Shown here: positions 17,311 through 24,604 of the stretch, in pieces | Layout of the letters: each line of letters opens with the position of its first letter | How positions within the stretch are numbered: position 1 is the stretch's first letter | Assembly (NCBI RefSeq): GCF_002161175.1 | Contig: NZ_NFMA01000030.1 | Location: 1 to 35,634, forward strand | DNA length: 35,634 nucleotides | Reading direction: 5' to 3' | Source of the DNA: Flavonifractor sp. An100 | GTDB taxonomy: Bacteria; Bacillota; Clostridia; Oscillospirales; Oscillospiraceae | Notes under the pieces: model-generated | The model's input: the letters and a program-made list of their open reading frames with translations, nothing else | Database searches by the model: none | What the model was told of the DNA's origin: nothing | Program-made: the position numbers and the translations under genes

Positions 17311-18116
17311 TTTGTACACCTCTCGAATACTTGATGTGCCAGGGACATCAAATCTGCTCCGTGGACATAGAAAATAGACTGGTCTGTTTTCAATTCCAAA
17401 TCGGTTCCTTTAATGCCGACGATAACTTTCTCTTTGATAGACGGCAAACTTGATATGGCAGCACCCACATAAAGTGTTTTGTATGGATTCTCTGTTTTTT
17501 GCTGAAATCTCGCTATACGTTCTGATTCTGATATTTTCCCCATGGAGCGAAGCTTTTTCCTGTAGTAATCCAAAGTATGAGAAAAGCGATGCTCATCTTT
17601 TTTTGAATCACCAACAGCATCTTTTATTACTTTGCCGGCTTCTTTTGAAGAAAGAAGTGCTTTTACTTCTATTGCTACAAGTTCATCGTTTTTGTGCGGC
17701 TTTTTAGGGCCAACAAAAAATCTGTAAGCAAGTACATCTGTGCCATGTTCAGACTCATTTTTCCCAGAACGGTTGTATTGCTTGCACCGTGGAACTTCAT
17801 AGTTCAGTACAAACTCAAATAAATCTGCAAATAGGATTTCGCTAATGTCATTGGAGCGTGCAGTCGGGCCAAAATTCTCCCCCTTTTGAGGAATAATATA
17901 TTGGCGCAAATATTCTTCTACAGTTAATTCATTTAGAAAGGCATCTTCTTCTAATTCATCATCTGGAACATAGTGTCTTCTAATATGGAGCGCCCAATCA
18001 GAGAGGATGTCCTCATCGATTTCATAGGATAATCTATAGCAATTCAATGGCTGTTGATCTTCGAAAACTACGCCATCTTCTTTAACAATCCATTTTAGAT
18101 ACTGAGGTCTATCCAC
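17307..18116 (-). CDS. hamA: Hachiman nuclease HamA (DUF1837)
   Basis: 269 residues with a GTG start and GGGAGGG seven bases upstream. The nuclease core of the PD-(D/E)XK type is visible: E93 in NDISEILFADLFE, D127 in GTDVLAYRF, and E150 with K152 in VAIEVKALL. The gene lies directly before hamB, with a four-base overlap, and 15 bases after the HEPN-motif gene. HamA is the DNA-degrading effector held in check by HamB until phage infection. All expected catalytic residues appear present, so the system is probably functional. Confidence 0.85.
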   Translation of the reverse strand: MDRPQYLKWIVKEDGVVFEDQQPLNCYRLSYEIDEDILSDWALHIRRHYVPDDELEEDAFLNELTVEEYLRQYIIPQKGENFGPTARSNDISEILFADLFEFVLNYEVPRCKQYNRSGKNESEHGTDVLAYRFFVGPKKPHKNDELVAIEVKALLSSKEAGKVIKDAVGDSKKDEHRFSHTLDYYRKKLRSMGKISESERIARFQQKTENPYKTLYVGAAISSLPSIKEKVIVGIKGTDLELKTDQSIFYVHGADLMSLAHQVFERCTK

Positions 18117-18131
18117 TTTAACACCCTCCCG

Positions 18132-18983
18132 CTATTTCCCTGGGATACGATGACACTCGTCTAAATATTTGTGCGCAAACGATATGAGTGTGAGTATGTC
18201 AAGCGCTTTTGTTTCATCGGTTTTCCAATTAACTTTCGGCGTATGTGCTGCCGGATTTCTGACCAAATGAAAAATTGCCTCAAGCAACTCCTTCAAACCT
18301 ATGAATTCACTACGTTCGCTTTCGGTTTTCATCGCGTTAAAAAAGATATGGGGTTTGTTTTGAGAAAATGCAGTTTGAAAAAGTGCTCCACCATCTGTAG
18401 CTAACCCTGAAATCTGCCGAACGCGTTCAGCCAACCCTTTTGCCGCTTCAAACACAGCATCATAATAATCTGCCCTCAAATAGTCCTCAACACAGTATTT
18501 CTGCACCTCGGAATGTATAGCACGGTCATAGAGAGCTTTCTTTAGGTGGTTCACTCTTTGGTCAACTTCGGTAAGTGTGTGAGCCTGGGAAACTTCTTTC
18601 AATCTTCCACTTTGGTCAATCAATAAGCCGGCAAAGAGCAAAATTTTATTTGTTTCTTCAAGCAAATATCTATATTGTCGCCTACTGTCAACGCTTGTGT
18701 ATCGAGCGGGATTAAATGCGGCCTGCAAGAAAGAAAGTATCTTACTTAATGAGTGGCTGTTGCTTATATCCGTTGCCAAGCAATTATAAAGCCAGTCTCT
18801 TTTGTTTAATCCTATGGTATAACCCCATTGACTACGAGAGGAGCCATCATCAACGGCACAAATTCCGCATTGGCCTAATAATACGGTCAACTCGCTTTTG
18901 GTCAATCCTTGAGATGTATGAGCCACAACATCACAAAGCGCCTTTAACTGCTGTTGATCTAAACTGCGAACAATCTGACTCAT
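18132..18983 (-). CDS. TIGR02391-like protein with HEPN RNxxxH motif, upstream of hamAB
   Basis: 283 residues from MSQIVRSLDQ, with GAGGTG six bases before the ATG. The C-terminal domain ends with LVRNPAAHTPKVNWKTDE, in which R242-N-x3-H247 fits the RNxxxH motif of HEPN domains. The family resembles TIGR02391 (Ymh) or abortive-infection C-terminal proteins, recalled from memory and not searched. It is the first gene of an operon with hamA and hamB, following a good promoter at 19024-19052. HEPN proteins often cleave RNA in defence, so it may be an extra effector or a regulator of the Hachiman pair. That link is inference from the 15-base spacing. Confidence 0.7.
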   Translation of the reverse strand: MSQIVRSLDQQQLKALCDVVAHTSQGLTKSELTVLLGQCGICAVDDGSSRSQWGYTIGLNKRDWLYNCLATDISNSHSLSKILSFLQAAFNPARYTSVDSRRQYRYLLEETNKILLFAGLLIDQSGRLKEVSQAHTLTEVDQRVNHLKKALYDRAIHSEVQKYCVEDYLRADYYDAVFEAAKGLAERVRQISGLATDGGALFQTAFSQNKPHIFFNAMKTESERSEFIGLKELLEAIFHLVRNPAAHTPKVNWKTDETKALDILTLISFAHKYLDECHRIPGK

Positions 18984-19023
18984 ATGGAACACCTCATTTC
19001 AGATTTTGTCCAAACACATAATA

Positions 19024-19052
19024 ATTTTACCAAGGAAGTCCATTTTTGTCTA
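19024..19052 (-). promoter_or_regulatory. Promoter of the HEPN-hamA-hamB operon
   Basis: On the minus strand TAGACA (19052-19047), 17 bases, TAAAAT (19029-19024), about 40 bases before the ATG at 18983. It is the only good promoter in this gap. Confidence 0.6.
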
Positions 19053-19117
19053 TTAAAAATCCACACTTTAGATTTGCAATTTTAATTTAAGATGTATGTT
19101 CTCGAATGATAATTATT

Positions 19118-19165
19118 AAGAAATAGCCACAGGCGCACTCCATAATGCTCCTGTGGCTATTTCTT
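19118..19165 (-). terminator. Terminator after the DUF6550 pseudogene
   Basis: A 16-base stem AAGAAATAGCCACAGG/CCTGTGGCTATTTCTT lies 25 bases beyond the stop at 19190. It isolates the recombinase-linked genes from the Hachiman promoter downstream. Confidence 0.8.
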
Positions 19166-19189
19166 TGTTTATGTGGTGCATTTTTTGCG

Positions 19190-19646
19190 TCAGCCCATAA
19201 TACCGATTTTGTTCCCGTTTTCGTACATATTGTCGGCATATATTACCTGATTTGGGCCTTGACTTTCTATCCAGCCGAAGCCGGGTACATAGACCATATC
19301 CGCTGAACTATCACCACTGGTCTCTGTCTCTGATTCAAGTGGAGTGGGCGGTTCCAGCGCTGACACACCTTGATTTTCTGCCGTGGGCGCTGGAGTTGGA
19401 GCAGGCGGCTGTTCATTTGCTTCCTCCAAGAGAGGCTCGGTTATCGTTTTATCTACTTCTTCCATCGCCGTTGTCAGTAGCGTCGCTGGTTCTGTTGGCT
19501 TCGGAAGCGGTGCCTGGGGTGCGGTTACTGCGGTTGTTGTGCTTGGTGCGGATTGTTTCCTTGTCCATCGCTGTTTGAGGCGACACAGTAGCACACAAGG
19601 CGAAACTGGCGGTAATTGCTGCGGCTATGGCAATTTGTTTTTTCGT
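19190..19646 (-). pseudogene. DUF6550-like secreted protein, start lost and frameshifted
   Basis: The C-terminal part (frame ending at 19190) has a Pro/Thr/Glu-rich linker and a conserved tail with YVPGFGWIESQG and MYENGNKIGIMG, which I recall as typical of DUF6550. The expected N-terminal signal peptide (KKQIAIAAAITASFALCATV) lies in another frame just upstream, so a frameshift separates them, probably between 19540 and 19600. Where ATG is expected, seven bases after GAGGAGG, the codon is ACG at 19646. Both lesions argue for a pseudogene. Normally such a protein follows the DUF6809 gene and would be exported or membrane-anchored. A sequencing error could explain the frameshift but less easily both defects. 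Confidence 0.6.
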
Positions 19647-19960
19647 TCCGGTTCCTCCTCAGATACGAAACGAGCGCCCGTTCTCCTGGCTTGGCAGGAG
19701 AACGGGCGCTCGGTTTCATCGTTGTGCAGTTCTATTGAAAGCCTCCACGCCAGTTCAAAGCCGGTGATAAAACTGTCGAGGGAGGTCTGTTCTATGATAG
19801 AGTTTTGGGCGTCAATGATCCGCAGCACCAGTTTGCGCTCCGGCTTTTCCAGAGCCGCAATCAACGCTTTGTGGCACTCCTCCACTTCGTTCTCCTGTTC
19901 GGAAAGCTCCGGCGGGGTATAGAAGCAGTCATACAGCCTCTTGAGCAGTTCGTTTTCCAT
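19625..19960 (-). CDS. DUF6809-like small protein, module with recombinase pair
   Basis: 111 residues from MENELLKRLYDCFY, with AAGGAG nine bases before the ATG; two nearer ATGs are possible. It is mostly helical: EVEECHKALIAALEKPERKL, then VLRIIDAQNSI, then SFITGFELAWRLSIEL. The protein at 30252-30554 shares the pattern ECEEKL, LLRLINAENEI and FILGFRLGVRMI, so both belong to one family, which I recall as DUF6809. The role is unknown. Both copies are coupled to integrase genes and carry the same promoter motif upstream. Confidence 0.7.
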   Translation of the reverse strand: MENELLKRLYDCFYTPPELSEQENEVEECHKALIAALEKPERKLVLRIIDAQNSIIEQTSLDSFITGFELAWRLSIELHNDETERPFSCQARRTGARFVSEEEPERKNKLP

Positions 19961-19985
19961 TGTCATCATCTCCTTGCGACACAAA

Positions 19986-20014
19986 CCTATACCACACCTC
20001 CCGCAGAATATCCA
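19986..20014 (-). promoter_or_regulatory. Shared promoter motif, copy D (DUF6809 gene)
   Basis: Minus strand: TGGATA, 17 bases ending TGTGG, TATAGG, then TTTGTGTCGC and AAGGAG of the gene starting at 19960. It begins right after the stop of the recombinase ending at 20015. Confidence 0.5.
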
Positions 20015-20983
20015 TCAGAATTTCAGGAGGTGATCCAGAATATCTGCCGCTTGCCGCAGCTCCTCCTGAGACGCTTCGGCGGGTTTGTTCTCGTCCTTGG
20101 CAACTGGGCAGGCCAGATAGGGGGCATAGTTCTGCCGGGTCATTGCGGTCCTGAAGTGGCCCAGCATCTGAGAAACCTCTTTCGTGTCCATGCCATTTTG
20201 CAGAGACAGGACGGCGCAGGTGTGCCGGAGATCCGCGAACCGAATGTGATCCAGCCCGGCCTCTTGGATGATCTCATTGTGTAGCCGGCGCACCATCTGG
20301 GGCGAGTAGGGCCTCTGGGTGGCTGGGTGCATGAACATGAGCGGACTTCTTGGGTGTTTGGCGTGTTCCAGGCGCAGGAGTTCAACCGTTTCCTGGGTTA
20401 GACTGACGATCCTGGTGCCGCCCTCGTACTCCACCAGTTCCCGCCGCTCCACGGAGCGTTTCTCGGCGATGGTCAGCGTCCGCTCTTTTACATCCAGGTC
20501 GCTCCATTTCAGAGCAATCAGTTCGCATTGCCGAAGTCCCGCCGTCAGCGCCAGCAGGAACATGGGGAGGTACCCTAACCGCTCCGCCGCGTCCAGATAG
20601 TCCTCTACTTCTGCGGGCGTCAGCACATTGGCGCTGACCTTCTTGGGCTTTGGGTAGTGAAACGCTCGAGCGGGATTTTCCGTTATCAGGCCATCCCGCA
20701 TCGCCTGGTCCAGACATTGCTGGAGCAGCCGGTGGATGTGCCGTATGGTATGCTCCCCCAGTCCTGGGTATTCGGGACTTTCCGGGCGGTGACCGCCAAA
20801 GCGCCTGCGCTCCTCCAGAAAATCTCCCACCTGCTCCGCGGTCAATTCAGAGAGCGGGATCTCCCCCAGTCCGGGGAGAATGTGGTTCTTAAAGATGTAG
20901 CCATGAGCTGCGTATGTGGTCGGACGGCTCTGGGGCTTGTCATAGGCTTTCTGCCAGCGGAGGACATACTCTCGCAACGTCAT
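20015..20983 (-). CDS. Tyrosine recombinase lacking the arm domain, HxxR altered
   Basis: 322 residues starting MTLREYVLRW at 20983. The ATG overlaps the preceding recombinase stop as ATGA and follows GGAGGTGGGG. It has the core-binding domain (1-110) and catalytic domain (about 118-290) but no N-terminal arm-binding domain. Visible active-site positions are R151 (AGLRQCE), R253 (ADLRHT), H276 (LGH) and Y286 (QNYAPY). The first histidine of the HxxR box is alanine (A250). Activity may be reduced or depend on the partner. Reading further upstream in the same frame gives only the antisense-like shadow of the partner gene. Confidence 0.8.
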   Translation of the reverse strand: MTLREYVLRWQKAYDKPQSRPTTYAAHGYIFKNHILPGLGEIPLSELTAEQVGDFLEERRRFGGHRPESPEYPGLGEHTIRHIHRLLQQCLDQAMRDGLITENPARAFHYPKPKKVSANVLTPAEVEDYLDAAERLGYLPMFLLALTAGLRQCELIALKWSDLDVKERTLTIAEKRSVERRELVEYEGGTRIVSLTQETVELLRLEHAKHPRSPLMFMHPATQRPYSPQMVRRLHNEIIQEAGLDHIRFADLRHTCAVLSLQNGMDTKEVSQMLGHFRTAMTRQNYAPYLACPVAKDENKPAEASQEELRQAADILDHLLKF

Positions 20984-21690
20984 ATCCCCACCTCCATGCA
21001 CTGGCGCTGCAGGTTCCGGAAGGCCACCCGCGGAAGCCCCGCTTGTTTCAGAATCTGCTTGTGGAGGTAGTAGAACTCGTGGAGCTGGTACGGTGCTCCG
21101 GTCTTGGGGTTGAGGAACACATAGCGGCCGGTTTCCGGTACCCGTTCCAGCAGATGCTCCGCCCTGCTGTTGAGGGTCAGCAGGCGTTGTCCCTTGAGGA
21201 TGTACCGGCAGCGGATATGAAAATCGGCCCACGACAAGGTGATGAGTTCACATTGCCGCAGGCCGCTGGAGAGTCCTGTGTAGATGAGAGGGAGTGCGCC
21301 CAGTTGTTCCGCTGCGTTCAGGTACCGTTGGAGCTGTCCCAGGCGCAAGGGAGTTGTTTGATACGCTTCTGCTTGTGGCTCCTGACAGAGCCGCACCGGG
21401 TTGTAGGGGACGCGCTGGTCACGGGCTGCTTCGTCCATACAGCGCCGCAGGAGCAGATGGACGCACCAGACGCTTCTGGCGCTGAGTCCCTGGCTCCGAA
21501 GGCTGCTATAGAAATCGGTGACGGTGTCTTCGGCCAGTTCAGCCAGCGGGATATCCCCGATTCCGGGGAGAATATGGCGGTAGATCAGGTTGCGGTATCC
21601 GCTTACGGTGCTGCCGCTCCATCTGCCCCGATTCTCGCAGAACCAGTGGTCGCACCACCGGCCTACTGTGTAGCTATTTCCTTTCTGCAT
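20980..21690 (-). CDS. Truncated, catalytically defective tyrosine recombinase
   Basis: 236 residues from MQKGNSYTVG, with AAAGGAGG upstream. It has the core-binding domain and the front of the catalytic domain, including R145 in SSGLRQCEL. Where HDLRHT should be, it reads FRNLQRQCMEVGI (224-236), so both the histidine and the second arginine are lost. The protein ends there, before the LGH and tyrosine motifs. It cannot cut DNA by the usual mechanism. The intact overlap with the next recombinase suggests the pair is maintained, perhaps as a regulatory or architectural subunit. A frameshifted gene whose tail was lost is the alternative. Confidence 0.75.
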   Translation of the reverse strand: MQKGNSYTVGRWCDHWFCENRGRWSGSTVSGYRNLIYRHILPGIGDIPLAELAEDTVTDFYSSLRSQGLSARSVWCVHLLLRRCMDEAARDQRVPYNPVRLCQEPQAEAYQTTPLRLGQLQRYLNAAEQLGALPLIYTGLSSGLRQCELITLSWADFHIRCRYILKGQRLLTLNSRAEHLLERVPETGRYVFLNPKTGAPYQLHEFYYLHKQILKQAGLPRVAFRNLQRQCMEVGI

Positions 21691-21715
21691 ATCGTCGCCT
21701 CCTTTCGGCAAACGA

Positions 21716-21744
21716 ACAATACCACAGAAAGAGGAAAATAGCCA
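21716..21744 (-). promoter_or_regulatory. Shared promoter motif, copy B (recombinase pair)
   Basis: Minus strand: TGGCTA, 17 bases ending TTCTGTGG, TATTGT. It shares TGGCTATTT and TTCTGTGGTATT with copy A. The ATG at 21690 follows after a short leader with AAAGGAGG. Confidence 0.55.
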
Positions 21745-21807
21745 CTGGAAAGAATGGAATATTTGCAGAAGAATGACTGCTCCCGAACGATACCGCTTGT
21801 TGACTTT

Positions 21808-21843
21808 CTTGTCATCCTTGTCATATATTCATCACATGACAAG
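21808..21843. repeat. CTTGTCAT direct and inverted repeats
   Basis: CTTGTCAT occurs at 21808 and 21817 (nine bases apart) and as its complement ATGACAAG at 21836-21843. It lies between the ATPase stop (21858) and the recombinase promoter. It could be an operator or recombinase binding site, or the 8-base hairpin could be a weak terminator for the ATPase. Confidence 0.4.
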
Positions 21844-21857
21844 AATCCGATTTTGGT

Positions 21858-23198
21858 TCAGATATCAGCTCCAGCCAAATAGCGTTTCAGCAGGAAAGCG
21901 CAGAAGTAGGGGAAGGTATAGATGTTATCACTATATCCGATGTTTCCGCCGGTGAACTTAATGCCGCAGTGAATATCCGCATACTTCTCACTGCTGATCA
22001 GGGTCCTCATGGACTTGGCAGTCCCGTTTTTGGCCTTCACCTCAACAGGGATCAGGGCGCTTGCCGTTCGGACGAAGAAATCCTGTTCCAGCGTAGAATC
22101 GTCCCGTTTATAGTAATAGAGTTTGTATCCCGCCTTGACCAGTGCTTCGCCAACCACATTTTCGTAAAGCGCGCCCTTATAGACGCCGAGATTTTTGTTG
22201 GTCCGCAAATCCTCCTGGGCTTCCTCATCCAGCATGGCCACAAGCAGGCCGCTGTCGGCAAAGTAGATTTTATACTTGGTATCGTCATAGTTGCCCTGAA
22301 GCGGCAGTTCCGGGAAATTCAGGCAGTAGCAGATATTGACCATTCCCGCATCATCCAGCCATTCCACACATCCTCTATAGTCACGGAAGCGAGCGCCGGA
22401 GGCAACTTTGGAGATTTGAAACTTCTTGTTGTCCTTGGCAAGCTGCACGGGAATGTGGTTGAATACATTCAAGATCCTGGTCTGGTCGATGCCCTCGGCA
22501 TATTTGCGAATGTCCTCCTTGTAGTCCGCAATCAACTGTCTCTGTATCTCAAGCGACCCCTCAAAGGTACCTTTTTCAATGAACTCACGGACAACAGCGG
22601 GCATTCCGCCCAGGATGCAGTAGTCAAGGAAGAGCGAGCTGCACACCGACATCTGCACCTCGTTGAAGGGCGTGAGATTTCGCATATGCTCCAGCATATC
22701 TTCGATGAAAGCATCGTCATAGCCTTTGGCCCACAGGAATTCCTCGAAATCCAACGAGAACATCTCGTAGTCAGACTTGTAGCCCACGCTGTTGCTCTCG
22801 ATTTTCCGGTAATTGATGCCAAGCATGGAGCCACTGCAGATCACATCGAATCTGCCGTCAATTTTGAAGAACTTCAGCGCTGTTGCAATTTCCGGAAACT
22901 CCTGCAGTTCATCAAAGAATATCAGTGTTTCGCCCTCAATAAACCGTTTGGACGGGTCCATTCTGGAGATATTCTTGATGATGTCATCCGCCTTATATCC
23001 GTCCGCTGTGATCATTTTATACTTTGGTTCTTCCACGAAGTTGATGGTGATCACACTCTGGTAATTCATCTCTCCAAACCGCTTGATCGACTCGGTTTTC
23101 CCCACCTGTCGGGGGCCCTTGACGATCAACGGTTTTCTGTCGGGGTTCGCCTTCCATTCAGCCAGGAATGCATCGATTTTTCGTTTCAAATAGAGCAT
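21858..23198 (-). CDS. AAA_14/DUF4143 ATPase
   Basis: 446 residues from MLYLKRKIDAF; GGAGGTG sits five bases before this ATG, which excludes a longer start. Walker A is VKGPRQVGKTESI (about 27-39) and Walker B is TLIFFDELQEFPE (about 92-104), followed by sensor-like VICSGSML. The C-terminal DUF4143 part contains a PD-(D/E)XK-like EVKAKNG. This family is widespread in gut bacteria and archaea; its biochemical role is poorly known. It lies alone between the recombinase pair and the tRNA 3' half, so it may be element cargo. No damage is seen. Confidence 0.88.
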   Translation of the reverse strand: MLYLKRKIDAFLAEWKANPDRKPLIVKGPRQVGKTESIKRFGEMNYQSVITINFVEEPKYKMITADGYKADDIIKNISRMDPSKRFIEGETLIFFDELQEFPEIATALKFFKIDGRFDVICSGSMLGINYRKIESNSVGYKSDYEMFSLDFEEFLWAKGYDDAFIEDMLEHMRNLTPFNEVQMSVCSSLFLDYCILGGMPAVVREFIEKGTFEGSLEIQRQLIADYKEDIRKYAEGIDQTRILNVFNHIPVQLAKDNKKFQISKVASGARFRDYRGCVEWLDDAGMVNICYCLNFPELPLQGNYDDTKYKIYFADSGLLVAMLDEEAQEDLRTNKNLGVYKGALYENVVGEALVKAGYKLYYYKRDDSTLEQDFFVRTASALIPVEVKAKNGTAKSMRTLISSEKYADIHCGIKFTGGNIGYSDNIYTFPYFCAFLLKRYLAGADI

Positions 23199-23602
23199 TT
23201 CACCCACCTCCTTCGCCACTATTATACCGATACCCGATGGAGAAATCAATCGAAATCACAAAAAATGAGTGAGTTTTCTTTTGCTCTGCACATTTTGTGA
23301 GCGAGTTGTTGGGTCGAATACACATTTTCAGTTTCCGAGCGAGCCATATCATGCCGGGGCGTATTTCCTTGTTTTATGCGGCGCAGTTTCTGCGCCTCTG
23401 TTCTGAGGTGATTGGCCTGTCATCTCCCCCTCAAACCGGGCGGAACATCTTTTAATACACAGAATCCAATCCCACACAAATCCCAAAAGACGAAAGGGTT
23501 TCTTGAAACAAGCAGGGCAAAAGAGTGCTAAAGAGGAACTGCCCAAGCAGAGGAAAGGACCAAAGAGGGCGGTAGAGTGTCGGCTGAAGGTTCAGACACA
23601 CA
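23199..23602. other. Non-coding gap between ATPase gene and tRNA 3' half
   Basis: About 400 bases without a supported gene. It holds the upstream region of the ATPase and a hairpin GGCGCAG-TTT-CTGCGCC near 23380 that resembles the one at 4303-4323. It probably represents the right end of the element. Confidence 0.5.
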
Positions 23603-23647
23603 TTTGGGAGCAAGATGCCGGGAGTTCGAGTCTCCCCACTCGGACCA
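23603..23647 (+). pseudogene. 3' half of the split tRNA-Pro(UGG)
   Basis: It starts with the anticodon loop TTTGGGA, then GCAAG, variable loop ATGCC, T-arm GGGAG-TTCGAGT-CTCCC (perfect stem), acceptor CACTCGG, A and CCA. The sequence before it is unrelated to tRNA. It pairs properly with the 5' half at 266-304 and less well with the intact gene, from which it differs at 7 of 45 positions. It marks the right att junction of the element. Confidence 0.8.
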
Positions 23648-23683
23648 AAAACCGCCTCAAAATTGTTGTTTTGAGGCGGTTTT
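23648..23683 (+). terminator. Terminator of the original tRNA-Pro
   Basis: A 15-base stem AAAACCGCCTCAAAA/TTTTGAGGCGGTTTT, loop TTGTTG, begins right after the CCA of the tRNA 3' half. Its presence supports the view that this was once a complete, independently transcribed tRNA gene. Confidence 0.85.
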
Positions 23684-23732
23684 CATAACTTTTTGAGCAA
23701 TAGTTTGTTTGGCGTTCTGCATAAAAAATGTC

Positions 23733-23866
23733 TCAAATGTGGTCAACACACTTTTGGGGATTTGTTTTGAATTTTCGTTGTAGACATAGTTTTTGGTCCG
23801 TCTCCGCCACGATTCGTTACGAAAAGAGGCAAAGGTAAACTGCACAATTTTTCAAATATGGGGTCA
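23733..23866. repeat. Inverted counterparts of the left-end GGTCAA arms
   Basis: TCAAATGTGGTCAA (23733-23746) is close to the complement of the TTGACCACATGTTTGA region at 43-58. TCAAATATGGGGTCA (23852-23866) is the exact complement of 228-242. These lie outside the tRNA halves on both sides, so they may belong to an earlier or outer integration. Confidence 0.5.
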
Positions 23867-23959
23867 TGACCACCCCTTTTCGACTACCGCGCACGGCCGC
23901 AATCTTATCTTTGTTTCTTGCGTCGCAAAATCTGATGGGCCTGTCTGCGCTTCCCGACC

Positions 23960-23988
23960 TTGTCCCTCTCGGTGAGGCCGTGTATAAT
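23960..23988 (+). promoter_or_regulatory. Sigma-A promoter of the SGNH-TetR operon
   Basis: TTGTCC (23960-23965), a 17-base spacer, TATAAT (23983-23988): nearly ideal. It lies 42 bases before the ATG at 24031, which supports that start over an upstream one that would place the promoter inside the gene. Confidence 0.75.
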
Positions 23989-24030
23989 GGCAGTGGAAAG
24001 CAGGAAAAGAAGCGAGTAAGGAGCGGGGCC

Positions 24031-24603
24031 ATGCGGATCCTCATGCTGGGTAACAGCTTTACATTTACCAACAATATGCCACAGATGCTTGCCGGTCTGA
24101 CCGGGGCGGAGGTGGTCCACCACACCCGGGGCGGGGCGCGGCTGTCGGAACAGCTGAACCCCAGCACCAAGCTGGGCAGTCAGACCCAGGCGGCGCTCCA
24201 AAAGGAGAAGTGGGACTATGTGGTGCTCCAGGAGATGAGCCACGGCCCTATCACCGCCCCCAAGAGCTTCTTCTCCGGTGTGGAGGGGCTTTGCCGGCAG
24301 ATCCGGGCAAACGGAGCGGTCCCCATTTTGTTTGCTACCTGGGCCTATCAGAGGGGCGGAGCCAAGCTGACGGACAAGGGCTGGGACTACGACGAGATGG
24401 CCCAAAAGCTGTCCGAGGCCTGCCATAAAGCGGCACGGGACAACAACGCCCTGATCGCCGACGTGGGAAACCGCTTTTATGAGCTGTCCCACGCCCAAAA
24501 CCTCTACGCCGCGGACGGGGTCCACCCCAATGAGGCGGGCTCCCATATCGCGGCGGAGACCATTGCAGCAGTGATCCAGCAGCACGAAAAGGAGGCGCAG
24601 TAA
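24031..24603 (+). CDS. SGNH/GDSL-type hydrolase (DUF4886-like)
   Basis: 190 residues from MRILMLGNSFTFTNNMP, with AAGGAG seven bases upstream. Block I is GNSFTF (7-12, nucleophile Ser9), the Gly block appears as HHTRGGARL, a conserved VVLQEMSH segment follows, and the catalytic Asp/His pair is in DGVHPNEAGSHIA near the end. It should be a cytoplasmic esterase or acetylhydrolase with unknown substrate; no signal peptide is present from this start. One base separates it from the TetR gene, so they are co-transcribed. High GC and good codon fit suggest chromosomal backbone. Confidence 0.85.
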   Translation: MRILMLGNSFTFTNNMPQMLAGLTGAEVVHHTRGGARLSEQLNPSTKLGSQTQAALQKEKWDYVVLQEMSHGPITAPKSFFSGVEGLCRQIRANGAVPILFATWAYQRGGAKLTDKGWDYDEMAQKLSEACHKAARDNNALIADVGNRFYELSHAQNLYAADGVHPNEAGSHIAAETIAAVIQQHEKEAQ

Positions 24604-24604
24604 T

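Larger units (their letters stand above)
304..23647. mobile_element. Composite integrative and mobilizable element in tRNA-Pro
   Basis: This 23.3 kb segment is bounded by complementary halves of one tRNA-Pro gene that share TTTGGGAG. It contains an integrase, excisionase, relaxase, MobC-like protein, candidate oriT, a block of anti-phage genes and a second recombinase module, nearly all on the minus strand. No type IV secretion genes are seen, so it would be mobilized in trans. It also contains an intact tRNA-Pro at 336-411, which could compensate for the split gene. It may be a nest or tandem of more than one element. The outer limits come from the tRNA halves, not from a demonstrated excision. 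Confidence 0.6.

Noticed and set aside
20984-21232. An 83-codon N-terminal extension of the 322-residue recombinase
   Set aside because: It overlaps the partner recombinase in another frame, is Pro/Gln/Gly-rich without fold, and a good ribosome binding site with ATGA overlap marks the start at 20983.
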